From NCBI RefSeq assembly GCF_003369915.1, contig NC_046675.1, positions 31,636,001 to 31,700,000 of the forward strand: a DNA stretch of 64,000 nt, read 5' to 3'. Positions 1-10,465 of the stretch are shown here, in pieces. The translations under genes were made by a program, and so were the position numbers. The notes under the pieces are model-generated. The model had not been told where the DNA came from, ran no database searches, and worked only from the letters and a program-made list of their open reading frames with translations. Numbering within the stretch: position 1 is the first letter of the stretch; the number at the start of each line of letters is the position of its first letter. The DNA is from Drosophila miranda (taxonomy: Eukaryota; Arthropoda; Insecta; Diptera; Drosophilidae).

Positions 1-832
1 CAACACCTCCAGCAGCGCCCACAACTGTGACCGAGGCGCCCTGGCCCCCAGCAGAGACATTTGCACTTCCATTGGGCGTCACGCCATTGCTGATGCCCGA
101 CGCGGAGGTGGCTGGTGGTGTAACGCCCGAACCACCCGCATCCTGCATCTGGCCGCACATTTCGTCGGGCTTCTTGAGCTTGCCTCCGGCCGAACCAGGA
201 CCGCCGTTGATTAGCACTGGACTGGAGTCCTGGATCAAGCCATCTGAGTGCTCCAAGTGGTCCAAGTGGTGATGCGGACTGCCGCCGTAGAGATGCTGCA
301 GTTGGGAATGCTGCTGAGACTGCGGTTCGTACTGGTCCTTGGGCGAGTAGTCGAGCTTTCCGTTCAGCGGATGGTAGTCCATGATCCCCACCAGCTGCTG
401 CTGCTGTTGGTTTGAGGATGTCTGCTGCTTGTGATGCAGGATGCCATTGTGGCTGGGCGGTGGCGTGACGGCGTAGTGCTGGTGGTGATGGTGTTGTTGT
501 TGCTGGTGCTGCTGATGCTGATCCACCAGCTTGTACTCGTACTTCTGGCTGGGCGAATAGCATCCAATCTTATTGCCAAAATCCATTTTCGGAACATAGT
601 TGGGAGATCCTCCGCCACCGCTCACGCCTCCCCCGCCGCCGTTTGGCAGTATGGTGTTGCAGTCGGGCAGACGCTGCTGCGGCTGCTGCTGGCTACACAG
701 CTCGTGGACACTGCCGAGCATAACGGGATGCATGGCCGTCGAGGTTGGCAGAAGGGGCTTGGCCCCCAGGGGATTGAGGGGGCCGCCGCCAAAGTCCCCG
801 AAAATCGGATCATCAAAGCTGTCATGCTCCAT
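1..832 (-). CDS. repo: N-terminal part of a Q/H-rich transcription-factor-like protein, probably Repo (partial)
   Basis: An open frame of 277 codons runs from ATG at 832 off the left edge. It starts MEHDSFDDPIFGDFGGG and continues with Q- and H-rich (opa-like), G-rich and PPP stretches, typical of the disordered N terminus of a fly transcription factor. No DNA-binding domain lies inside the window. The start is supported by a TATA box about 340 bp upstream and by coding-like residue use throughout. I name repo (glial paired-like homeobox protein, target of Gcm) from context rather than from alignment: it neighbours Mdh2 as I recall the fly map, and four Gcm-type ATGCGGG motifs lie in the 6.5 kb upstream. 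The coding frame is solid; the name is an inference that the next exon, which should carry the homeodomain, would settle. Confidence 0.55.
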   Translation of the reverse strand, partial: MEHDSFDDPIFGDFGGGPLNPLGAKPLLPTSTAMHPVMLGSVHELCSQQQPQQRLPDCNTILPNGGGGGVSGGGGSPNYVPKMDFGNKIGCYSPSQKYEYKLVDQHQQHQQQQHHHHQHYAVTPPPSHNGILHHKQQTSSNQQQQQLVGIMDYHPLNGKLDYSPKDQYEPQSQQHSQLQHLYGGSPHHHLDHLEHSDGLIQDSSPVLINGGPGSAGGKLKKPDEMCGQMQDAGGSGVTPPATSASGISNGVTPNGSANVSAGGQGASVTVVGAAGGV

Positions 833-1171
833 CCTGCTCACTCGAATCGAATGCACTTTCTCACACACACACACACACACACACACGAACACAAAGCCAC
901 AGAGATCCGTTTTATTATTAAGCTCAGCTTAAAGGAGCTTTTTCAATCCGAATTTTCTAACTTCGAATTTGATCGAATCAAATATGGCTGCTTTGCCTTT
1001 GTTTTTTTTTTTAGTTAAATTAACTTTTGGCTAAAACATTTCTCTTTGGTTGGACTTTTTTTAAATTTGTTTCACACTCCTTGAGCCTCTCTATCTCGGT
1101 CGTCGCCGTGGTCGTGTTGTCAACCGCTCAAGTCTTGGCCTTAATTGAGTCCGCTACTGGCGATGATTGCC

Positions 1172-1179
1172 CTTTTATA
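1172..1179 (-). promoter_or_regulatory. TATA box of the repo-like gene
   Basis: On the minus strand the motif TATAAAAG sits about 340 bp upstream of the ATG at 832. An Inr-like ACTCAATT lies some 25-30 bp downstream, near 1147, so the 5' UTR would be roughly 315 bp. The 5' UTR includes a CA/TG microsatellite at about 862-886. Confidence 0.55.
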
Positions 1180-2748
1180 CCGGCGCGACTGGCAGCGCCG
1201 CTGCAGCGTCGGCAGCGACCAATCCGGTGCCGCCAATGGCCGACATTCCCCTGCCGAAGGAGCGAGATAGCGAGAGAGCTGGTCCCGGTGGGCACCAGAG
1301 TGCGTTTCATGCTGGCGCGTGTGACTTTTCTGCGCCTTTGCTTGGTTCGGTTTTGGGGTGTGGTTTACTCTTCCCACCCGCTGCTACTGCTGTTGCTGCT
1401 GCTTCTCCTACTGCTGCTGCTGCTGCTCTGGACTGGGTAGAGCTGCTTGTGTCCAGTTTCTGGGATCGACCCGACCCGCCACGGAATGCTACCAGCAGAT
1501 CTCCGACAGCTTCGACGGCACGGATGATGAGTCTTGGGAAAGGGATTTTAGTGGGAACAGAGGACCTATTGCTCTTAGAAAGGTTTCTTTAAGGATTGTA
1601 TAGATTTTTGATGGATGGTGACAAAAGAATCCGTTGGGATAGCATTGGAATAAGGAAACTCTAAAAGAAATATTTATAATATTACCTCATTACATTTATA
1701 GGTTCTATATATAAGTCTAAGGGGTAGTATAGGGTTTAAAGAGTTCTTTATATTATCTATCAGAAAATTATTATATTCCAAGCCATAATCATAATGAAAA
1801 TTCCTTATATTATTATCACCTGCTATCTGAAACTCTAAAAAGAGAATCTAAAACATTCCTATAGTCCTAAATCGGAAAATATTCTCTATAGGCTGCTAGC
1901 TTCCCAATAAGAGAGGTATTTTCCCTTTCCAACTAAAACTTTATCGCCCTGTGGTCGGTCATTCATCCAACAACAATCCACCTACATGGTCACACATGTT
2001 GAGCCAACAATTAACTTCCCCTCCAACCAACAGATTACCTCATTCTCTCTGCAAAGGAATGCCCATAGCTGGATACAGAGAGAGACAGAGAGAATTCCAA
2101 TTGGAGATGCACTCATGAGGGTGAAGCGAAGCCTGAGGCATCGAATCGTTGCAACCCCCGTGAAGGATCCTCTCCTCATTGCCTGGCACGCTCGCGACCT
2201 TCGTCTCTTCCCAAGAGCGCGTGTCACCCTCAGAGCCAATATCACTCTTGTGCCCTCTGAAGGACCGGCTCACTTTTGGTTATGCGTGTGCGACCTTTTG
2301 GCTAGATGCTGGTACTTGGCTAGAGGGACCAGAGGTCAGGCGGGGGAACTTAGTCAGCGCTAAGTTATGGGTCATTTGGCTAGAGGCAAAGATTTCACGG
2401 GGAATTTGCATGGGACAGAGGGCAGAAGTCGAATCATGTGGGCAGGCAGGCACAGAAGAAAGAGGGTGGAGGATTAATGTGGGGTATAATGATACATATA
2501 TGAATATGAAGGTAGAAAACTAGAGATATTTGAGGAAGAGAAGCAGAAAGATCTTAGAAAGATCTTTTAAACTGCTTTAACTCTTGGAAACTCTCAACAA
2601 ATTTACGATCCATACAAAAATTATGCATAAATATGATTCTAGAAAAAAAACTTTAAATAATCTTTATCCACTTTCAGAAACCCCTTCAAAAAATCCCATA
2701 GTCTTACTGGTGTCCCAATAAAATGCTAAAATCCACCCATCGGACAAA

Positions 2749-2756
2749 ACCCGCAT
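2749..2756 (-). promoter_or_regulatory. Gcm-binding-site match
   Basis: ACCCGCAT on the plus strand is ATGCGGGT on the minus strand, the textbook Gcm (glial cells missing) site. It lies about 1.6 kb upstream of the inferred start of the repo-like gene. Related ATGCGGGN motifs occur at 2954-2961 (+, ATGCGGGC), 4138-4145 (-, ATGCGGGA) and 7197-7204 (+, ATGCGGGC). Confidence 0.45.
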
Positions 2757-5012
2757 AGGTCTTTGCAACATCAGGACTTCCTTGCTTCCCAGGATCCCCC
2801 GGCTGAAGGATCAGCAAATTTTTTCCCATCATAACGAAGAAAACCCATCGAATTCCAAACAGAAACTACACAAAAATCTCTCTCTCACAGTGCCAGAAAC
2901 CGAGCCCGAAGCCGAACAATTCGATACTTTTTGTCGATTTGCAGGTCTTGAAAATGCGGGCAACGCAACGGAAACGGAACCATGAGGAGGCATGAGAGAG
3001 AATGGACTTAGGGCACGCGATCAGAGCGGAGCGCAAGATGAAAACAAATAAATATTGTACACCCCATGCTGTGGGTCGCGACCCAGTCCAAGTCCCGTTC
3101 CGTCCCTGTCAGAACGGGAGGGATGTGTGGCATGCGATGGGTAGGGTAGGGCGGGGCGGGGAACTCTTGTTGCGTGTGAATATTCAGACAATATTTTGCA
3201 TTAGCCAGTGCGCCAATTATGTGGGCTTGAGGATTGAGTGGCTGCAAGGACATGCAGGGGGGGTTGGGATGGGATGTCTTGATCCCGCAGAGCAAAGAAG
3301 TCAAACGATGATGATGGCATCTTGGATAAGATCAAAAGTTAATTACGATTGACTCTTGAACTGAAAGAGGTTGAAATCTATGATCAAGGTAACCCGAACA
3401 AAAAGGTACGTAGATGGGGATGGGATATGAGGTACCTTAATGATCTTGATGAGATATATCTTGTATTTCATGAGACTCATTAGGATGCCAACCTAGAACC
3501 CCTTTTAAGGCGACTTTAAACCTCTGTATTTCGTATATGTTTTCTTTCAGCTTCATCTATGGAAAATACAAGCAGTACTTGGTACAGTTGTCACTGTTCA
3601 AGCAAAGTGAGCGCCTAAGCTTTTGTTGAATATATTTTTTCATATTTTTTCCATAACCATTAAGAAAAACATACACACACAGAGCCAGAGAGACAGATAC
3701 TCAGACCCATCATCATCACCAGCAAAAGCTGACAGTCCATCCTCCAGTCTATTCCCCAGCGAAAAAACATATTCTCATCCCATCCCATTCTCAGTGGCGA
3801 CATTATCACCATTGTATTACGATATGAACGGAGACAGTCACGACTTTTTGTTATGCATTTCTATATCTACATACATACATATATAGTATAGTACATGTAT
3901 CCAATGTTTTTCCCTGCCCATTCGTTTTGGTTTGGTTCGGCGATTGTGATCTCTGCTGCTGCTGCTGCTCGGTAGCCTCCGGCCACAACAGAATTCCAAT
4001 ATGGCGGGCTCTCAAGCTCAGACACGCACACAGGCAAGCACGGACATGCACAAGACCGTGTCAGAGTCCAGCGGGAGCAGTAGGCATCCCACCAATACCA
4101 GTGCAATCAATTAAGCTTCGTTAAGATCAATTTAAAATCCCGCATAAAATATCAAATAGTTTTTGTATTTTAGTTCCATTTCTGCCACTGCTGGCGCGCT
4201 ATTTGTACTGTTCTCGCTCTTTCAGGCTGTAGAAACAAAAAGAAATACAGAATTTCGAAATCTACTGCCCACAAGTCCACAGCCGAGACAATGTCTGCAA
4301 GTCGACTCGGACTCGGTCTCGGTCTCGGACTGGAACCCGTGTCTGCTTTGGCTCTGGCTCTGAAGATGTATAGTGTTTCTGGTTTTTTTTTGTTTCGTTA
4401 ATTCTCCATGGCACTTTGGGGTCCGGGTCCGGGTCCACACTTGCTTGGTACTTTACTTACTACTTACCCCCTTTACATGATGATGATACCACCGTCGCGA
4501 CGGGGGCGAATGGGGATGGTGAGACGTATCTGACATCTGACCCAGACGACGAGCGACGATCACAAACGTCGACTCAAATTGTTTTATGCATTTTGCTTTC
4601 CATTCTGTGCTTCTTTATGATTTTCTGCCATCATTTACATGTGATTTTTTTGGGACTGACTGTACCAGAAAGTTTGAATGAAAGAATTGTAGTCTGGGCT
4701 ACAATTCCTTAAGAATATTGCGTACAACATTTGAATATAGGCATATAAGGCAAAGAAGAATGGTCTGATCGATTAATATTATTAGAAGATGAAACTGAAC
4801 TTGAATATCTGTAATAACAAAATCTACACATCTTTATCTAATCCTTCTCAACTCCTCCTCCTCTCGTATGGAGCTTTCCCCCTGCCACACCCACTTAACG
4901 TCATCCCCACCAATTAGCCCACAAAAAGCTTAATGCAATCAAAGTGAAAGTGAGCAAAGACGCCAATAAATTAAAGCCAATCACAATCGGACAATTGCTA
5001 TCGCCATAACAC

Positions 5013-5034
5013 ATACGAGTATTCGTACTCGTAT
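5013..5034. repeat. Perfect inverted repeat, 9-bp arms
   Basis: ATACGAGTA and TACTCGTAT flank a TTCG loop. The surrounding DNA is AT-rich and non-coding. A function is not evident. Confidence 0.7.
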
Positions 5035-6150
5035 AGAGCGCGAGGCGAGACCAGAGATAACTGAAGATGTCAACCGCTTGGGCTTCGGCCTGGGCCATGT
5101 AATTGGCTCTGGGTCTTGTCGATTCACAAAAATCGCAACACAGTACGCGTAATTCAAATTAATTGCCGACAATTGTGACTTATTTAAGGCAAAGGCGCCA
5201 TTTAATGCAGTCAAACCGGGTCAGGAGTGGGGGACAGAGTGGGAGATGATCGCGGCTGATCATTTCCAGAGACCAATTTATGGGTTTATTGAAACCGATC
5301 CTCATTGTATTACTACTTTTGAATCTGGCCGTAAAGCGCGGCTTAGTATGGGCGGTGCTACCATATGGTTTTTGTATAAGCTTTAAGCCGCTCGGCGATC
5401 GATAGGCACAGGATTGCATTGGAAATTCAATTGGAATTGAAATTTGAATTTATGAATGAGCTTGTCAATCTTTATGTGTGCTAAAATTTAATAAATTAAT
5501 TGCTGCAGTCGGCCGTGGCATTGTGGTGGGCGTCGCTTATCGTTTTTGGCGTTGCGCGCCTGTGCGCCGACCTAATTGTTTGTAATTAAATAAAATTGTT
5601 CAAGGTCGATTACAGAGGCAGTGGCAGCCAGCCAAGCAGACGCTTGGGCGCTGGTAAATCCATGGATTCCAATTTGTTTTAATATAAAATGCCGGCCGGC
5701 AATTTAATTTGTATTGTACGTACAAGTGTAGTACGTGTGGCGTCTGGAAATTGATTCCTGCTCATTATTTCATTAAGAGAACTCTCGGCCAATTGGCCAG
5801 ACCAGAAGAAGAACCGAGCCGAGTCCGAGTCCATGTCCGTCCGAGAGCTGCGCCTGGCCTATCCAATTGTCTCTGCGCCGCGGCATTTGAGTGCTTGCTC
5901 GGTGATTTTCGCTTGCAGTTTGATTTGATTTCATGAATGGAATTGTATCAATTGATTGTTTTGGTCTTGTTATCGTTGCCTTTTGATCGTCGATAATTAA
6001 GTCGGGGGTGTGTTTGGTCTCTTCCCTCCCTCTCGCGGCTTCTGGGAGTCTGGAAGTCTTCGTTTATTGATGGTGGCTAAATAGATTAGAATTATTGAAA
6101 CTGGGCTCGGTCTCGTCTGCATCGTCTGTGGCTTAATGAACAAAATCAAA

Positions 6151-6974
6151 TTGTCTAATAGTAATCCAATTGACTTGATTTCAGTTGGTGGCAAGCGTTT
6201 TAATTAATGGAACAAGTGCAAATGATTGTACAGGGAGTGTTTCATCTAATTAAAGCCAGCGATTGAGAAATTTCTGGGAAATGAATTTACTAAAGACAGT
6301 TTAAGGAAATTTCAACATTTGAAATAATCGATTGGCATCAGAAAATATCGATAGTCATTTGCGGAAATAAAAGCTCACCTAACTAGCCGTTATTATTACC
6401 CAAGCAATTTCTTTTCGAATCATTTAACACCGATCTGTGATAAACAGCATGCAAACATCTTCCAGAAAACATAATAATCCATCCATCCGTATATTGTTTG
6501 CTAATTGAATGCAAAGGTGCGAATAGATTGAAAATTACTGAATAATAATAGCGTGTTATCCATTGTCTAATAGTAATCCAATTGACTTGATTTCAGTTGG
6601 TGGCAAGCGTTTTAATTAATGGAACAAGTGCAAATGATTGTACAGGGAGTGTTTCATCTAATTAAAGCCAGCGATTGAGAAATTTCTGGGAAATGAATTT
6701 ACTAAAGACAGTTTAAGGAAATTTCAACATTTGAAATAATCGATTGGCATCAGAAAATATCGATAGTCATTTGCGGAAATAAAAGCTCACCTAACTAGCC
6801 GTTATTATTACCCAAGCAATTTCTTTTCGAATCATTTAACACCGATCTGTGATAAACAGCATGCAAACATCTTCCAGAAAACATAATAATCCATCCATCC
6901 GTATATTGTTTGCTAATTGAATGCAAAGGTGCGAATAGATTGAAAATTACTGAATAATAATAGCGTGTTATCCA
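6151..6974. repeat. 412-bp tandem duplication
   Basis: The segment beginning TTGTCTAATAGTAATCCAAT at 6151 recurs at 6563 and the two units read as identical for their whole length, ending in GCGTGTTATCCATT. Each unit carries ATCGATAG and AATCGATTGG motifs. The perfect identity indicates a very recent duplication, or an assembly artefact. Confidence 0.9.
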
Positions 6975-7403
6975 TTATCAATAGAAAAGATCATATGCTC
7001 CAACTAAAGACCAAAAAATTCCACCATCTCCTCTATAATAAAATATTTATACCACATATGTATGTATGTATCTACATACAGAAAAATCGAATAAGAAATT
7101 CCGAAATGCGTACGCACTGGAGGAGCCAAGACAGAACCATGGGATGGTCGCTGGAGGGGGTTATGGCTGCGGAAGAGACGAGGGAGAGAGCATGACATGC
7201 GGGCAGTTCTAAATTGATCTTAACGAAGCTTAATTGAGTGCGAATGTATGGGTGTGTATGTGAGAGCATTGTGTTTGTTTGAGAGAGAGAGAATGAGAGG
7301 AAAAGAAAGCAGTAAGCATTGCCAACACTCGGTAAAATCGAACGGTTGCAATGCCAATCTATCGAGCAGATTTTGGAGAGTTTATTCGAGCTTATCGAAT
7401 AGG

Positions 7404-8130
7404 AGGACAGTTAGTGATGTAAATTTGAATGAAAACATCGATGTCGATGTCCATCGATGTTGTCAAAATCAAACATCGATGTTGGATTGATACATCGGAT
7501 TTATTCTTCGATGCATCGATGTATGACCGATGTTTCAAAACTTTCCCATTTGATTATAAAACCGAATATTCAACAAAGGAAAAATTAAACTTGAGCTTTC
7601 ATAGCAGTCTTTTACATATCATAGGACTAAACGAAACAATATTTAACATAAAAGAAATGATTATGCTTTCATAGCAGTCTTTTACATATCACTGTAGATA
7701 TCATCAGAGATAACTAATATTTCAAATAAGTACTATTTGTCAATGCTTTGCAAAAACCAAAATGCGGCTTAGTCGCACAGGTGAAAGTCTATTACGTTTT
7801 CGACTTAATATGTTAGCAGCCGCTGAGTACACCCGTTCAAAATACACCCAGAAGATGCCATTAACGTCAAAAATTGCATTGCAATTTTGTATAAATTAGG
7901 ATAGGTACTTTTCATACCGTCCCAAAAACACGCAGGATTGCTTTCAAATGAGGCAGGCATTGCTGTGTTTGCTGCTTACAAATTTTAAATTAATTGATCG
8001 ATGTTTTGCAAAACATCGATACATCACTCAACATCGGTAGCAGCAAAAACATCGGAAAACATCAGTAAACATCGGCAGAAAAACATCGATGCTCGATGCA
8101 TCGATGTTTTTTTACATCACTAAGGACAGT
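7404..8130. mobile_element. Non-autonomous hAT-type element with 8-bp target duplication
   Basis: The element occupies 7412-8122 (711 bp). Its ends are inverted repeats TAGTGATGTAAA / TTTACATCACTA, and it is flanked on both sides by the direct repeat AGGACAGT (7404-7411 and 8123-8130). An 8-bp target duplication with a TAGTG-type terminus is characteristic of the hAT superfamily. Subterminal regions at both ends carry many copies of ACATCGATGT-like motifs, probably transposase-binding repeats. An internal direct repeat (CTTTCATAGCAGTCTTTTAC at about 7598 and 7668) is also present. No transposase reading frame remains, so it is MITE-like. It lies between the repo-like gene and Mdh2. Confidence 0.85.
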
Positions 8131-8409
8131 ACAGATAAGATCCTCCCCAAACCAATTATCCTTACAATCAAATATCCAATTTCATAGTTTGTTTATTTCA
8201 GATATCAACAGATTGCATTGCTTACGACACACAGAGCGCAGATCTGGCTAATCTTTGGACACGCTAAGCGTTGCACACTTTTCCAACTTAAAAAGAAAGA
8301 TTTGCTAAAAGGGAGTATGCCAATCCGGTGGTTTGGACACAAGATACAAAGGCGCTAATGAAGTACACAATCAAGGGAATTCGTGGGATGGATGGATGTA
8401 TGCTGGTTC
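8131..8409. other. Mdh2 3' UTR and downstream DNA
   Basis: No coding potential was seen. It separates the hAT element from the Mdh2 stop codon and should contain the Mdh2 3' UTR on the minus strand. Confidence 0.5.
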
Positions 8410-9966
8410 CTAGGCGTTGGCAAAGTCAATGCCCTTCTGGATGTTCTTCTTCAGCTCGGGGATGGCGGCCTCCAGCAGCTTCTTCTCGTAGTCATTGAGC
8501 TTAGGCAGACCCAGGTTCTCTTTCAGACCTGACTTGCCCAGCACCAGAGGGGTGGAGAAGAAGGTGGCCTCCGTGATGGTCGACTGCACATAGGAGCACT
8601 CGATAACGTTCTTCTCGCCGTTGAGGCCCTTCAGCAGGGATCCAGCAAAACGGGCACCGGCATAGGCCATCGAGAGGGTGGCTGAACCGGCTCCAGCCTT
8701 GGCTTTGACCACCTCAGTGCCGGCCTCCTGGATGCGCACCGTTAGCTTCTCGATGACGTCCTGGCTGCTCTTGAACAGAGGCTGGCTCTGGGACAGCACG
8801 GGCAGAATGGTCACACCCGAGTGGCCGCCGATCACGGGGATCTGCACTGTCTGTGGATCAACATTCAGGGCATGGCCGATGAAGGCGCGGGCACGCACCA
8901 CATCCAGGGTGGAGACACCGAACAGACGATTGGGATCGTAGACACTAGCCTGGGGAGGAAGAAAAAACAGAGGAGATTGAATAAGCTAATGTTCTCTCTT
9001 GGTAATGGGACCCACCCACGCATCATACCTTCTTAAGGATCTCGGCAGCGATTGGCACGCAGGTGTTCACGGGATTCGTGATGATGGCTATCAGGGCCTT
9101 GGGGCAGTTCTTGGCAATGGAGCTGGCAATGTCCTTGATGATGCCGGCGTTCACGTTGAACAGATCATCGCGGGTCATGCCCGGTTTGCGGGGAACTCCA
9201 GCGGGAATGACAACCACATCGGAGCCTGTATGGGAATAAGATATGGAAAGGTGCTTATTGATAATCTGCTGACACTTTGAGCTTTGCGCTTTTTTATGGG
9301 CTGCAATCCACGCAGGCTACTGCTGATAAGTGGGCTGCCTTTTATTACGTAGTTATATATACCAATAGTCGTTCCCCGGTTCTACTATCTTATCACAGCA
9401 CTCTCCATGCAAATCCCCAAGAAGCATACTCTTCCTCCCCCCCGCTCTGCTCATGTAAATTTTCAACTGGGAACTACCATAACCTCACTTGCCGCCCTCT
9501 ACTCACCCTTCAGGGATTCGCCCAGCTGGTCGGCGCCCATGAATCCGACAGTCTTGCTCTTGGTGTCAATATGGGACAGATCGGCGGCCACACCGGGTGT
9601 GTGCACAATGTCGTACAGAGACAGATCCGTGACCAGGGGATTCTGCTTAAGCAACAACGACAGAGGCTGGCCAATGCCGCCGGAGGCACCACAGACGGTC
9701 ACTTTGAAGTTGTTCTGCGGAGGAGGTGGAGAAAAATCAAGAGCAGAGAGGCATTAGAATCACTGGGAAACTGCAGTTATTGGGTTGAAGATAATTATAG
9801 GCACTGCACTTTGCCTTTCCGGTGTTGCATTTTCTGCTATTACGTAAACAGGTCGCAGCCAGATTTCTAGGATTATTTGTGTTTTGGAATGCGCCCTTAC
9901 CTGCTGGCTGACCGAGAAGTTGCGCACTCCCTGGAGGGCCAATTGCCTGGTTACTTGCTTCAACAT
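8410..9966 (-). CDS. Mdh2: Mitochondrial malate dehydrogenase
   Basis: Exons 9966-9901, 9714-9507, 9225-9029 and 8949-8410 join to 336 residues, the usual length for this enzyme. It interconverts malate and oxaloacetate with NAD in the mitochondrial matrix, in the TCA cycle and the malate-aspartate shuttle. Residues 1-22 form a basic, acid-free presequence ([13 protein letters not shown]). The Rossmann motif [10 protein letters not shown] follows at about residues 28-37. The catalytic histidine is in [11 protein letters not shown] (His200). The motif [10 protein letters not shown], containing substrate-binding arginines, is in exon 3. All introns are GT-AG (186, 281 and 79 bp). The start is the only ATG in exon 1 and directly precedes the presequence. 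I regard the assignment as secure. Confidence 0.97.
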
Positions 9967-10200
9967 TTTCGGATGATTTTTTTATGAATAAATATTAAAC
10001 AATCAAATTAGCAACACCACCAGCGAAATCCCAAGAGCCAATGAAATAAGAAGCTTTCGCGAAAAGCCACGCAAAAGCGCAAGCTTCTGTGGGTAGCGGG
10101 TTCTGTGGCTGCCTGCCTGCTGGTGGTGGTGGTGGATCGCCCTGCCAACTTGAGTCGTGGCGCCATTCCAACATTTGAGCTTTTATTTGAACTTAAGCTT

Positions 10201-10465
10201 TTGTTCGTTTAACGCACATCGAGATTGAATGAAGTAAAACTTCAATGGTTAATACATTTAAAATTGCTGCATATGATAGTCCACTTGCAGGGCTATGCAG
10301 GCCCCTGACGCTGCTCTCCTCTTCTCTTTCAGCTTTTTGTTCGTTTAACGCACATTGAGATTGAACAGGGAATAAAACTAGACTGGTTAATACATTTAAA
10401 ACTGCTGAAGGCGCAACTCCACTTGCAGTGCTATGCAGGCCCGACGCTCCTCCTTCAGCTCTTTG
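10201..10465 (-). repeat. Tandem duplication of the Rlip 3' end
   Basis: The block beginning TTGTTCGTTTAACGCACAT at 10337, which covers the 3' UTR start and the last roughly 20 codons of Rlip, is repeated imperfectly at 10201 (offset about 136 bp). The copy contains its own version of the terminal codons and stop region. It has diverged by substitutions and small indels, so it is older than the 412-bp repeat. Confidence 0.75.

Larger units (their letters stand above)
1180..7403. other. Upstream intergenic region of the repo-like gene
   Basis: No credible coding region was seen on either strand; the short open frames are low-complexity or AT-rich and lack conserved features. The stretch holds the Gcm-type sites, a 412-bp tandem duplication (6151-6974), short microsatellites (GA-rich near 2080), CTCGGA/TCGGTC repeats near 4300-4340 and a perfect hairpin at 5013-5034. 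It is best read as cis-regulatory DNA. Confidence 0.5.

Noticed and set aside
431-1018. Plus-strand open frames across the repo-like exon and 5' UTR
   Set aside because: They are antisense shadows of the Q/H-rich minus-strand frame; their products are L/V- or P/S-rich and run into the CA repeat.
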